Shown: one piece after another, positions 28,131 through 36,555 of the stretch
How positions within the stretch are numbered: position 1 is the stretch's first letter
Layout: every line of letters starts with the position of its first letter
Source of the DNA: an uncultured Sphingobacteriaceae bacterium
GTDB taxonomy: Bacteria > Bacteroidota > Bacteroidia > Sphingobacteriales > Sphingobacteriaceae
Reading direction: 5' to 3'
Assembly: GCA_946887045.1 (NCBI GenBank)
Contig: CAMPKC010000011.1
Location: forward strand, 32,395-96,394
Length of the DNA: 64,000 nucleotides
Notes under the pieces: generated by a model
Database searches by the model: none
Told to the model about the DNA's origin: nothing
Seen by the model: the letters and a program-made list of their open reading frames with translations, nothing else
Program-made: the position numbers and the translations under genes

Positions 28131-28868
28131 CTATTTTTTTATTCTTGTCTTTAGATCAAGATCCAAAAGTTTTATTTCTGATAAAACTATCTGAGCCATT
28201 AAGCGGGCCCCAAGTTCATTAAAATGGGTGTCGTCACTTTTTCCTTTCGGATAGTTTGGATGTTCTTCAGGAAGCAAATGATTAAATAAGAGCGCAGATT
28301 TGTCCTGGCCAAGGTCCTGCAATAATTTCTGGCTTTTGGGATCCATGTCAATCAGTGGGGTTTTGGTCTCCTTCGCTACATTTCTCACAATCTGGGCGTA
28401 CTCGTCATGGGTACCAACAACTTTTCCCTTTTCATCAAACTTGCGTCTCGCCATTGAGGTGAGTAAAATAGGCTGGGCCTTTTTCGACCTTGTATCCGAC
28501 ACGTATTTTATCAAATAGCTTTTAAACTGCTCTTTCGTTGTAGCGCTTTTTTTAGTTGGAATTTCATCGTTATGACCAAACTGGATAAATACATAGTCGC
28601 CTGGCTTTAGTGCCTCAACTACAGGCGACCAGCGCCCCTCCTCGATAAATGTCCTGGAACTCCTGCCATTTTGGGCTCTGTTGTCAATTACAACTGTTGA
28701 ATCGAAAAACTGAACAAACGGCATTCCCCATCCAGTTTCGGGGTAGGTCTCGGGTCGTTTAATCGCCATTGTTGAATCCCCTATTAAATATACTTTTACG
28801 GGTTCATCCTTTATGGTCGCCGCAGAAAATATGCAAATAAGAGCGAGGGCCAAGAAATGCTTAAACAT
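28131..28868 (-). CDS. Rhamnogalacturonan acetylesterase-like SGNH hydrolase (CE12 type)
   Basis: A 245-residue exported esterase. The signal peptide is MFKHFLALALICIFSAATI. The SGNH blocks are all present: VYLIGDSTMA (nucleophile Ser, block I), the Gly in block II around RAQNGRSSRTF, FIQFGHNDE (block III Asn), and DDTHFNELGARLMAQ (block V Asp and His). The order and the FGHNDE block fit the rhamnogalacturonan acetylesterase group, which deacetylates pectin side structures. No pectin-degradation genes are next to it, so the substrate is inferred from family only. Confidence 0.85.
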   Translation of the reverse strand: MFKHFLALALICIFSAATIKDEPVKVYLIGDSTMAIKRPETYPETGWGMPFVQFFDSTVVIDNRAQNGRSSRTFIEEGRWSPVVEALKPGDYVFIQFGHNDEIPTKKSATTKEQFKSYLIKYVSDTRSKKAQPILLTSMARRKFDEKGKVVGTHDEYAQIVRNVAKETKTPLIDMDPKSQKLLQDLGQDKSALLFNHLLPEEHPNYPKGKSDDTHFNELGARLMAQIVLSEIKLLDLDLKTRIKK

Positions 28869-28937
28869 ATTTTTAATTTTAAGAAATTGGTTAAAAAGTG
28901 GTTTGGGCTCAAAAATACAATTTTACTGTCATTAAAG

Positions 28938-30632
28938 TCAAGAGTCCTCTAAAGGAAGAGTGAACCAAAATGTACTCCCTTCACCTAGCCTGGAATTAAC
29001 CCCAATCTCGCCCTTATGGCGCGATACGATTTCTTTACAGATAAAAAGTCCCAGCCCCAGTCCGGATACCTGACTTCCCGAGGAATCGACTCTGTAATAA
29101 CGATTAAACAAATGCTCTAATTTTTCCTGAGGTATACCAGGACCGTAATCAGTGACTGACACTTTTGCGTATCCAGGTAGCTTTTCAATCGTCAGAGTTA
29201 TTTCTTTAGACTCTGCCGCATATTTTACAGCATTATTTACGAGATTAACGATTACCTGATCAATTCTGTGAGCGTCGATACAGGCGGATAAACTTAAATC
29301 GCCGGTAGTAGTTATTTTATAGTTATCGGCCCGTATATGCTGACAGCAATCATTCAGAAGTTGAGACAATACAACATCTTCTTTATTAAGACCCAATTGT
29401 CCCTCATTAAGCCTGGTAAAGTTTAATAAGTCCTCCACTAAATAGCCTAGTTTTCCAATACTTTTGTTTGATTGGTCTACAAATCTGGTAAGCATTTGCG
29501 ATTCGGGATCTCGCTTAATTAATCTTCCAATTAATTGCAATGATGCTTTCAAAGCCGTCAAAGGAGTCTTTAGTTCATGACTGGCAATTCCTATGAAGTC
29601 GTCTTTATGTTGTTGAAGTTGCTTGTGTTCGTTAATATCCGTACAAGTACCAAACCACCTGATTATTTGATGCTCTTCATTGTAAATGGGGACAGCCCTT
29701 CCGAGTACCCAAATATATTCTCCTGTGTTGCCGTTTTTTAACCGGTATTCAACTTCGTATGTGTCTCCGGTAGCAAGAGAATGATTCCACTTTTCCCAGG
29801 CATCTGGTCTGTCATCAGGATGAAACAAGTCTGACCACCCCTCACCTTTCACCTGTTCATAATTCGTACAGGTAAAATCATACCATCGCTTGTTGTAATA
29901 TTTATGGTATCCCTGAGCATCCGTAACCCAAACCATTTGCGGCATAGAATCCGCTATTTGTCTCATCTCGCGCTCACTCTCTTCTACTTTCTTTCTGGCA
30001 AGCACCTGTTGAGTAACATCCGTAGCAACAGCCATCACCGCTGTAATTGAATCGGAGTTATCTTTTAATGCTTCATATACGAAGTTTACGAATACCTTTT
30101 CCACCTTACCGTTCCGGGGTAAATCGGTGGGCCTTTCTAAAGCTGAAAAACTTTCTCCAGTATTTAAAACGCCCTCAAGAAGTTGTTCAAAGCCCTGCCC
30201 TTTGGCTTCAGGCAAGCCATCAAAAAATGGTTTCCCTACGATTGCATTTGTCGTACCCCAAAGCTCAATCATTTTGTCATTTGCTATGTCGACAATGAAT
30301 GATTTCCCCTTCAAAATACAGATTGCAACCGGAGCTTGTACAATCATGCTCCTGAGATCTTTCTGACTGTCCTCTACAGCTTTTCTGGCATTTACAAGCT
30401 CTGTTACGTCAGTTGCATTACACAATACACCCCAAATCGTTCCTTCATTATTTCTCAGGGGTTGGTAGGTGAACTTAAAATAAAATGTTTTGAGAACACC
30501 ATCGATCTCCAGGTCTGCTCTGTCATGCTCTGAACGATAAGGGACACCGGTACGATAAACATTGGATAAAAGTGCTGGAAAAGCTTGCTCATTCAGCTCC
30601 GGGACACCTTCGAGTATCGGTTTCCCAATCAC
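28938..30632 (-). CDS. PAS-domain sensor histidine kinase (5'-truncated by an upstream stop)
   Basis: The intact frame encodes 564 residues from a GTG at 30632. It holds the second half of a first PAS domain, a second PAS (about 100-215) and a third PAS/PAC (about 220-335, MVWVTDAQGYHKYYNKRWYD). A HisKA domain with SHELKTPLTAL (phosphorylated His about 352) and a HATPase domain (NAVKYA, VTDYGPGIP, GLGLGLFICKEIV) follow. No membrane helix is seen, so it is probably a soluble sensor kinase. No response regulator is adjacent. The kinase core looks complete, but an in-frame TAA at 30678-30680 separates it from its natural N-terminus. The truncated product could still be made from the GTG. Confidence 0.8.
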   Translation of the reverse strand: MIGKPILEGVPELNEQAFPALLSNVYRTGVPYRSEHDRADLEIDGVLKTFYFKFTYQPLRNNEGTIWGVLCNATDVTELVNARKAVEDSQKDLRSMIVQAPVAICILKGKSFIVDIANDKMIELWGTTNAIVGKPFFDGLPEAKGQGFEQLLEGVLNTGESFSALERPTDLPRNGKVEKVFVNFVYEALKDNSDSITAVMAVATDVTQQVLARKKVEESEREMRQIADSMPQMVWVTDAQGYHKYYNKRWYDFTCTNYEQVKGEGWSDLFHPDDRPDAWEKWNHSLATGDTYEVEYRLKNGNTGEYIWVLGRAVPIYNEEHQIIRWFGTCTDINEHKQLQQHKDDFIGIASHELKTPLTALKASLQLIGRLIKRDPESQMLTRFVDQSNKSIGKLGYLVEDLLNFTRLNEGQLGLNKEDVVLSQLLNDCCQHIRADNYKITTTGDLSLSACIDAHRIDQVIVNLVNNAVKYAAESKEITLTIEKLPGYAKVSVTDYGPGIPQEKLEHLFNRYYRVDSSGSQVSGLGLGLFICKEIVSRHKGEIGVNSRLGEGSTFWFTLPLEDS

Positions 30633-30776
30633 TGAATCGGTTTTCCCCCAGGCTTGTAAAGTAGCCTTGTTGGCATATTATATTATGGCGTTCTCTCCGC
30701 TGCAGACGTAGATAGGGTCTGTAGACGCTTCAAAAATATCCAACAAGTGATTTTGGAATAATGGTGATACCTGCAC
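30633..30776 (-). pseudogene. Detached N-terminal part of the PAS histidine kinase, cut by an in-frame TAA
   Basis: Upstream of the kinase start the same frame continues. From a GTG at 30776 it reads a normal PAS opening (LLDIFEASTDPIYVCSGENA), then II, then TAA at 30678-30680, then YANKATLQAWGKTD leading straight into the kinase. Removing the single TAA codon restores a continuous PAS domain. The local DNA (ATAATATAATAT on the coding strand) is a short AT-rich repeat, so a 3-nt slippage insertion is the simplest explanation. A sequencing error cannot be excluded. Confidence 0.6.
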
Positions 30777-31329
30777 AAATCTTTATATTAACAAAGAACG
30801 AGAAAGGGTAAAAGTTTTGTATATCAAAAAAAATAAAGGGATAAGGCAAAGAGGATTTTTAACGCGGGACGGGCGCAGGCGCAAAATCAGGATCGGACAT
30901 AAAAGTGTGGATGTGTAAAAAATAAGGGTTAAAAGCAGTGCCTCTTAGGAGAATGAACGCTACCAAATAGGTACCAAGTTCGGACCAAGTCCACTAGGTA
31001 GTGGACTTGGTCCGAACTTGTCTCGAATAAGTCCCCTGCCTGGTAGGGAGCTGGACCTAACTAAGCGTCTAGGCAATCGAATTGATGCTAACTTTTAGCT
31101 CTTCACCGGCTTCTCCAATTGCGGAATACTACTTGCCAAATATCCAAATTAAGGCATCTTCGCCGCTTTATAGATATGAATAGCTCTATTCTCTTTATGA
31201 TTATTGGCTAGCTGTTTGAAATAACGAGCGACACCCATTAAGATTTTTGGAGCTCAAAACCAAATTTTTGCTCTTCTCGACAACTTTTAAACCTGATCCA
31301 AAAATCACTTACTTATGAGGAGAACGCAT
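30777..31329. other. Intergenic region between the kinase and the tRNA-Arg integration site
   Basis: No credible gene is seen in this stretch. It contains the 5' flank of the interrupted kinase, a 46-base near-perfect palindrome (30975-31020), and about 300 bases with no recognisable feature. Confidence 0.5.
30975..31020. repeat. 46-base palindrome with a 2-nt centre
   Basis: Arms at 30975-30996 and 30999-31020 are exact 22-base inverted repeats around GG. The left arm contains TTCGGACCAAGTCCACTA. There is no T run on either side, so it is not a standard terminator. It could form a cruciform or a long RNA hairpin, or be a paired binding site. Confidence 0.9.
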
Positions 31330-31356
31330 AAAAAAAGAGAGCCATCACACTCTCTT
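31330..31356 (-). terminator. Original chromosomal terminator of tRNA-Arg, now separated from it
   Basis: The minus strand reads AAGAGAG, an 8-nt loop, CTCTCTT and then TTTTT. It lies 6 bases from attL on the chromosomal side. Before integration it would have followed the 3' end of tRNA-Arg(CCT), now about 24 kb away. Confidence 0.7.
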
Positions 31357-31362
31357 CTCCTT

Positions 31363-31386
31363 TGTGGTCCCGACGGGACTCGAACC
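31363..31386. other. attL: copy of the tRNA-Arg 3' end
   Basis: TGTGGTCCCGACGGGA (31363-31378) is identical to 55793-55808 at the other end of the island. Similarity continues with one mismatch (C for A) and TCGAACC to 31386. It covers the acceptor stem and T-arm of tRNA-Arg only, so it is not a functional tRNA. Confidence 0.88.
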
Positions 31387-31502
31387 TTCAAATGCCCATA
31401 AAAGATCGCTGATGCTATCTACAGTTAAATGGCTGAATTTCAAACATATTTTACTGTTTTACATTATCTATCTAGAGGAAACTGCAAGTAACTACAACTT
31501 TG

Positions 31503-31521
31503 GTGTCCGAATAGTGTCCGA
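31503..31521. repeat. Left subterminal repeat, probable integrase arm site
   Basis: GTGTCCGAATAGTGTCCGA is itself a tandem of two GTGTCCGA units. It matches 55719-55737 with one mismatch. It sits 21 bases upstream of the integrase start codon, so it could also let integrase control its own transcription. Confidence 0.7.
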
Positions 31522-31541
31522 TTAATTTAACAGCCACAGCC

Positions 31542-32801
31542 ATGACAATTAAATTTTATTTAGATAAACCCCTCGCAGAAAATGAGACAGCTATTTATAT
31601 GTTTGTCAGGTTCGGAAAAACTACTCTAAAGTTTAAAACTGGCAAAAGGATTTTGCCGAAGTATTGGAATCCTGGAACCCCCGAAAACCATTTTCGTAAA
31701 TTTACAGGAAGTCCTGAAATGAATGCATGGCTAAATCGGCTTCGCACCAATGTGAATAAATCATATTACAGTAAAGAGCAGTGGTCGATTGATGCTTTGA
31801 AAACCCAAATAACTCACATTATTAATGATAATGTTCCAAAAGACACAGAAAAAGAATTTTTAGATGCGCTAAATGAATTTATTGATAGCAGGGAGGCTAA
31901 TAAAGAGTTAGCGAACTCTACAATTAAGAAGTATAAAACAATGGCTACTCACCTCAAAGATTTTAGCACCAAGCGACGGTATGTATTAAGCTTTGAAAGG
32001 GTAAATAAAAAGCTGTTTGAAGACTTCTCCGGCTATCTAAGAAATGAACTGAACCACACCACCAATACGGTTAACAAGTACTTAAAAACGCTTAAAACAT
32101 TTATACACTGGGCTGTGGATCACCACTATACAAAAGCAGAAAGGGTATCGACAAAATTTAAGATTACAGATGATGCCACAGAAGTGATTTATCTCACCTG
32201 GGATGAGTTGATGAATCTTTACAAGTTAGAGCTACCGGCTGGATCAGCTTTAGATCACGCCCGCGATGTTTTCTGCTTTGGTTGTTTTACAGGCCAACGA
32301 TTTTCTGACATTTCTAATTTAAAAAGAGGCGACGTGCTAGGAAACCACTGGCTCTTGCATCAGATAAAAGTAAAAGACACGATTCAAAGTGAAATATTCC
32401 TTAACGATTTTGCAAGGGCAATACTTGACAAATACCAAAATGATGCAAGGCCTTTACCCGTGATATCCAACCAGAAGACAAATGAGCACCTCAAAACCCT
32501 TGGAGAAAAAGCAAAAATCAACACAAATATAAAAATCGTCAAGTATCGTGGTCAGGAACGAATTGAATTAAGTGAACCTAAATACAAGTTCCTTGGCACT
32601 CACACAGCAAGAAGGACTTTCATCACACTATCGCTAGAGAAAGGAATGAGGCCTGAAACGGTAATGGCAATATCTGGCCATAAAGATTTCAAAACAATGA
32701 AGCGCTATATCGCTGTTACAAATAAAATGAAAGAGAACGAAATGAAAATTATTTGGACTAAGGAGATTGTACAAACTGAAATAAACCATCAAGCTGGTTA
32801 A
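31542..32801 (+). CDS. int: Tyrosine-type site-specific integrase
   Basis: A 419-residue phage-type integrase. The N-terminal arm-binding domain (1-100) resembles the Bacteroidota Arm-DNA-bind_5 type. A SAM-like core-binding domain (about 105-200) is followed by the catalytic domain with Arg253 (FTGQRFSD), His354 and Arg357 (GTHTARRTF), His380 (SGHKD) and the nucleophile Tyr389 (MKRYIAVT). All five readable catalytic residues are present, so it is probably active. The gene begins about 160 bases inside attL, as expected for a recombinase that inserts its element into the tRNA-Arg 3' end. The probable arm-site repeats lie just upstream. Confidence 0.93.
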   Translation: MTIKFYLDKPLAENETAIYMFVRFGKTTLKFKTGKRILPKYWNPGTPENHFRKFTGSPEMNAWLNRLRTNVNKSYYSKEQWSIDALKTQITHIINDNVPKDTEKEFLDALNEFIDSREANKELANSTIKKYKTMATHLKDFSTKRRYVLSFERVNKKLFEDFSGYLRNELNHTTNTVNKYLKTLKTFIHWAVDHHYTKAERVSTKFKITDDATEVIYLTWDELMNLYKLELPAGSALDHARDVFCFGCFTGQRFSDISNLKRGDVLGNHWLLHQIKVKDTIQSEIFLNDFARAILDKYQNDARPLPVISNQKTNEHLKTLGEKAKINTNIKIVKYRGQERIELSEPKYKFLGTHTARRTFITLSLEKGMRPETVMAISGHKDFKTMKRYIAVTNKMKENEMKIIWTKEIVQTEINHQAG

Positions 32802-32806
32802 ATCGT

Positions 32807-33439
32807 ATGAAGAAGAATAGAGTGAAAATCCTGCACCGGCCATCCACTCTCCAGACCTTCTATTGTCTCAGTAATACTGCTACCTGGGTTGAGAAGCTTC
32901 AAGGTACTGGGAGGCCTTACGAGGCATTTCTTCAAAAATTAATGGTAAAGAAATACTTTCTCAATATAGAAGAGAGAAAAACTGTAAAATGGATGGCTAG
33001 CGAACTGGGATTTGAAACAAATCAGGTAACTAAATGGATAAAAGAAATTTACGATGACATATTCGAACTGAACTATTATCATCCGAACATCTTTCAATCT
33101 GACGGTATAAAGCACTCTTTACATTTCAGATACTATGACGATTCTGAAGTGCTGACTGTATGGCTTTCCCAAACGCCCAGAGTACATGAAAAGTTAGAGT
33201 GCTATTTTGTAAAAGCAAGAATAGGGACAGATAACTTTTGGGTTTCAGAAGTAAAGCATGAGATTCAAAATGGTAACCAGCATATACATATCACATTAAA
33301 GGGAGGGTTTCATAATACATATCGGGAACAGTTGATTCAGAGAGCCCTATTTGAAAAGGTTATTGGCCTTCGTGAATTGTATGACATGTATGAATTTGAA
33401 ATGGACGAACTTTTATTGAAGCATTATGATAAAAACTAA
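32807..33439 (+). CDS. Unknown protein following the integrase
   Basis: A 210-residue soluble protein that I do not recognise. It is basic at the N-terminus (MKKNRVKILHRPS). It contains a possible helix-turn-helix around residues 60-85 (TVKWMASELGFETNQVTKWI) and then a beta-rich half (HSLHFRYYDDSEVLTVWLSQ, HIHITLKGGF). The last 30 residues are helical and acidic. The start codon is 5 bases after the integrase stop, so the two are co-transcribed. Position and the possible HTH suggest a role in control of excision or transfer, but this is inference only. Confidence 0.6.
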   Translation: MKKNRVKILHRPSTLQTFYCLSNTATWVEKLQGTGRPYEAFLQKLMVKKYFLNIEERKTVKWMASELGFETNQVTKWIKEIYDDIFELNYYHPNIFQSDGIKHSLHFRYYDDSEVLTVWLSQTPRVHEKLECYFVKARIGTDNFWVSEVKHEIQNGNQHIHITLKGGFHNTYREQLIQRALFEKVIGLRELYDMYEFEMDELLLKHYDKN

Positions 33440-33559
33440 GTGCTTTTAAAAAAAGGCACCCACCCCCTCTGGACAAAAGCAATTTAAAAACATTAACCAC
33501 CCCCGCCCTTTTACAGGGAGAGGGCTCAGCACCCATCTCTCATGTATAAATAAATCGAT

Positions 33560-34582
33560 ATGAACATTTATTTCGACATTAAAAACCAAGCTATCGAATA
33601 TCTGAGCATAGAAGCTCTGGAGATAAATACTATGGGGAAGTTAACAGAATATCGAGTTCGGGGGGAAAAGCTTGTTTTATTATTAAAGGGAGAGATAAAT
33701 AATAATGCAAATATTGACAGCCCAGCATATCTAAAGTACCTCAAAAATCTCAAAGCTGAATTATGGAGCTTTTTCGCTCATGAAAGCTTTATAGATATGT
33801 CCGAAAAATCGGCGGAATACAATATTGTATCATACCACAATAACTCCGACAAGTATGCTTACAAGAATTCACTGGATGAATACGCTACAATCCTTAAAAC
33901 CTTCAAATCCACAATAACGAACGATGCTAAAAAGAGCTTCAAAAAGCTCCTCAAAGAAGATAAAGAGAAATATCGGAAGTTGGGTGAGCTTCCGTATACC
34001 AAGTTTCCCCGAACACAAATAATTAAGCTAATAAGTGTAATAGCTAACCAAGGGTACGCCGAACATTTCCACGGGGCGGTTCTGCACAGAAATGACCCAA
34101 ATGACCTCAACCATGCTGCAATTCGCAGCTTTTACTTTAGGTTTCTGATGCTGAACACAGAAGAATATAAAACTCAATTTCTCTGGGAAGTCATCGGTTA
34201 TCTTCTAGCTAAGATCCAAACTATAGAGAGTGAAACTAGAGGAATCGATTACTACTTCAAAGACCTCGAGGATTTAAAAAGGGTTAGGGTGCTTTTGAGA
34301 AGCAATGGCGTCATCGACGACGAAAATCAATGGGCGGGTGCAATTATTAAGGCACCGGGGACTAAACTCGAAACCAGGGATGGCACTAAGACCGCTGTAT
34401 TGGCTTTAATTGAATGTTTAGACGATAGGCGTTATCTGCAGAAATATCCGGACAAGACCACAATCGGACGAGCTTTCTGTAAAAGTTTTGACCTAAGCCT
34501 CAGTGATAGGGCATTACGAAACAATCCAACACTTCACCAAGAATACCTAACCTATTTCAAATCGATCATTCCCGATAGATAA
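33560..34582 (+). CDS. Unknown island protein, helical, possibly RteC-like
   Basis: A 340-residue, mostly helical, Lys-rich soluble protein. The C-terminal segment TKTAVLALIECLDDRRYLQK, then TTIGRAFCKSFDLSL, loosely recalls the end of RteC, a regulator of excision in Bacteroides conjugative elements, but the rest does not clearly match. The position in the left module, between the integrase operon and an excisionase-like gene, fits a regulatory or replication role. A 120-base gap with no terminator separates it from the preceding gene. The function remains unknown. Confidence 0.55.
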   Translation: MNIYFDIKNQAIEYLSIEALEINTMGKLTEYRVRGEKLVLLLKGEINNNANIDSPAYLKYLKNLKAELWSFFAHESFIDMSEKSAEYNIVSYHNNSDKYAYKNSLDEYATILKTFKSTITNDAKKSFKKLLKEDKEKYRKLGELPYTKFPRTQIIKLISVIANQGYAEHFHGAVLHRNDPNDLNHAAIRSFYFRFLMLNTEEYKTQFLWEVIGYLLAKIQTIESETRGIDYYFKDLEDLKRVRVLLRSNGVIDDENQWAGAIIKAPGTKLETRDGTKTAVLALIECLDDRRYLQKYPDKTTIGRAFCKSFDLSLSDRALRNNPTLHQEYLTYFKSIIPDR

Positions 34583-34643
34583 ATTTTAAGCCAGACGGAA
34601 GTCGCGGAAGTATTTCGGTGCAATCGGCACGCAACTTTCCCGA

Positions 34644-34919
34644 ATGGGAATAGTTGTAATCGAAGTCTCGGAACTTCAAAGGTTAATTGAAGCAGCGGTA
34701 GTAAAGGCAATTGAAAACGCAAGCCTGCCTAAACATCCAATAGACAAAGAATCTGCAAAATTATTAACGATTGAAGAAGCTGCTGCTTTATTGCAGGTTA
34801 GCCTATCCTCTATTTATGCCTATAAAAAACAAGGCAAACTCCCCTTCCACCGGATGGGTCGTAGAATTTTCTTCAAAGAACATGAGATTCTTGGAAGCTT
34901 AAAGGCGATCAATAAGTAA
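34644..34919 (+). CDS. Excisionase-like helix-turn-helix protein (HTH_17, MerR-like)
   Basis: A 91-residue DNA-binding protein. After a short helical lead, the block LLTIEEAAALLQVSLSSIYA, then YKKQGKLPFHRMGRRIFF, is the standard winged-helix excisionase signature of Bacteroidota mobile elements. In these the protein binds near att sites and biases the integrase toward excision or regulates replication genes. It sits directly before the polymerase-like gene, which has its own strong ribosome binding site overlapping this gene's stop codon. Confidence 0.85.
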   Translation: MGIVVIEVSELQRLIEAAVVKAIENASLPKHPIDKESAKLLTIEEAAALLQVSLSSIYAYKKQGKLPFHRMGRRIFFKEHEILGSLKAINK

Positions 34920-34924
34920 GGAGG
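34918..34924 (+). promoter_or_regulatory. Strong Shine-Dalgarno sequence before the polymerase-like gene
   Basis: AAGGAGG overlaps the TAA of the preceding gene and lies 5 bases before the ATG at 34930. Such canonical sites are rare in Bacteroidota. It fixes the start and suggests high or coupled translation. Confidence 0.7.
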
Positions 34925-34929
34925 GGCGG

Positions 34930-36330
34930 ATGACTTTGCCAATACCCTCCTGGGTGGACTTTGGAAAGCTTTCAAACCATCCATCTACTACCGGCATCAA
35001 GAATTTTGACCGGGATAAGCTACTTTACTTCCTAAGCCTTTTCGTTACTGTGCCACTCAAAAATAAAAAGCTGCTAACGCATGATTTCTACTTCCCACTG
35101 TATAGCCGTTTCCTTCAAAAATATGCAAATAACTACCTTGACTACTTAGATTTTCTTATTACCCACAAAATAATAGAACGAAATTCAAAGGGATACTCAT
35201 CGGGAAATTTCTCAAAAACCTATCGCTTAACAATCCCTGGAGACCACAGGAACAAGCCTAGAGCCCAAGATGTAGAAGTAATATCACCTCGATTTAGCGC
35301 CAAATTAAGTAAGGAAAAAAATAAGCAAAAGGATGTAAAGGAACTACATTACATAACGCGCTGGCTGGAGATGTTAACACTTGACCGAGCAGCCGCCGAA
35401 AAGTATATCGAGGACGAGCGTAAACAAAAAATGTCTTCTGGTGCGTGGGACATTCACCCAAAGACATTAAGGAGAATTCATCCTGTCACCCAAGAAATCT
35501 ACGCAGGATATGCATTCGACAGAATTGAGAAAAGTCGGGGTCGCTCATCAGTTGATTTGAGCGGGGAAAGACTGTATACATGCTTAACAAACCTTAAATC
35601 TGACCATAGGCAGTTTGTAAAATACAAGGGCGAGCCATTATTGTTGATTGATATAAAGAACAGTCAGCCTTACTTATCCCTCGCTCTCTTCGAAGAAGAC
35701 TTTTGGACTAGTTGCAAGAGCCCAAAATCCAGTGAAAGAAAAGATAAGGAAGTCGGCCCCGGTACTGGTAATTATCAATACAAACAGTTCTGGAAAGGAA
35801 GAGCATTAAAATATAAAATTAAAGTATCAATTATCATTATGTTAATAAAAGAACTGAAAGACACTCATTATCAGGAAGTTGAAGCATACAAAAAACATGT
35901 AGTTTCCGGCACTTTGTATGAACATTTTGCTGAAACTTTGTCGAAAAAGCACGGCGAAAAGTTTGAACGGGCTGAAGCCAAGATCATGATGCTAATAGTT
36001 TTCTTCGGAAAGCCCGGAGAAAGGGGGCCTAATGCAAAGTTCAAAAAAGCTTTTGCAGAATTATTTCCCAATATTTATAAAGTCTTTTCTGCTATTAAAG
36101 CCATATCGCATGTACACTTAGCATGGCTACTCCAGCAATTGGAAAGTTATTTGGTCCTAAGAGTGATCGCTAAGAGAATCTCAAGTGAACATCCACATAT
36201 TCCAATCTTTACCATTCATGATAGCATTCTAACAACTTCGGACTATATCCCAGTTGTTGAAAACGTGATGAAGGAAGAACTACAAAAGTTCATAACACAC
36301 ACTCCATCGCTTCTAACAAAAATGGCTTGA
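34930..36330 (+). CDS. Predicted family-A/T7-like polymerase-fold protein, function unknown
   Basis: A 466-residue protein with three blocks that resemble the palm and finger motifs of family-A DNA polymerases and single-subunit RNA polymerases. Motif-A-like is LLLIDIKNSQPYLSLALF with Asp241. An O-helix-like stretch is AEAKIMMLIVFFGKPGERG (Lys351, Phe358, Gly360), followed by KKAFAELFPNIYKVF. Motif-C-like is IPIFTIHDSILTT with His430-Asp431. The spacing Asp241 to Asp431 (190 residues) is plausible for that fold. No exonuclease domain is visible, and the N-terminal 200 residues are unassigned. It follows an excisionase-like gene in the maintenance part of the island, so a role in copying the excised element is possible. 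Many homologues are probably labelled hypothetical. The assignment is by eye and not certain. Confidence 0.55.
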   Translation: MTLPIPSWVDFGKLSNHPSTTGIKNFDRDKLLYFLSLFVTVPLKNKKLLTHDFYFPLYSRFLQKYANNYLDYLDFLITHKIIERNSKGYSSGNFSKTYRLTIPGDHRNKPRAQDVEVISPRFSAKLSKEKNKQKDVKELHYITRWLEMLTLDRAAAEKYIEDERKQKMSSGAWDIHPKTLRRIHPVTQEIYAGYAFDRIEKSRGRSSVDLSGERLYTCLTNLKSDHRQFVKYKGEPLLLIDIKNSQPYLSLALFEEDFWTSCKSPKSSERKDKEVGPGTGNYQYKQFWKGRALKYKIKVSIIIMLIKELKDTHYQEVEAYKKHVVSGTLYEHFAETLSKKHGEKFERAEAKIMMLIVFFGKPGERGPNAKFKKAFAELFPNIYKVFSAIKAISHVHLAWLLQQLESYLVLRVIAKRISSEHPHIPIFTIHDSILTTSDYIPVVENVMKEELQKFITHTPSLLTKMA

Positions 36331-36555
36331 TATATGAAATCTTAGCTAATGCTGCCGCACTATTCAAAACGGAACAGTGGCTCTTTTTTAACCTCCGCTG
36401 CGACTTAGTTAAGCTATGTGTACAGTTATAAATAGTCACAAAACCAAACCCAAGCCGACAAAGCGTGCGTGAAATTGTCGAAAGATTAGAAATCAAGCTT
36501 ACCTAATACTACACTGGCACCAAAGTGGCTTAAAAGTGCTTATATTAGCTGTACG

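Noticed and set aside
30975..31020. Long palindrome as a transcription terminator
   Set aside because: No T run on either side and no gene end within range, so it is listed as a repeat of unknown role.
31363..31386. tRNA-like sequence at the left island end
   Set aside because: Only the acceptor and T-arm are present; no anticodon arm or D-arm follows, so it is an attachment-site copy, not a tRNA gene.
33560..34582. Confident RteC assignment
   Set aside because: Only the last 70 residues look similar, so the call is kept as unknown.
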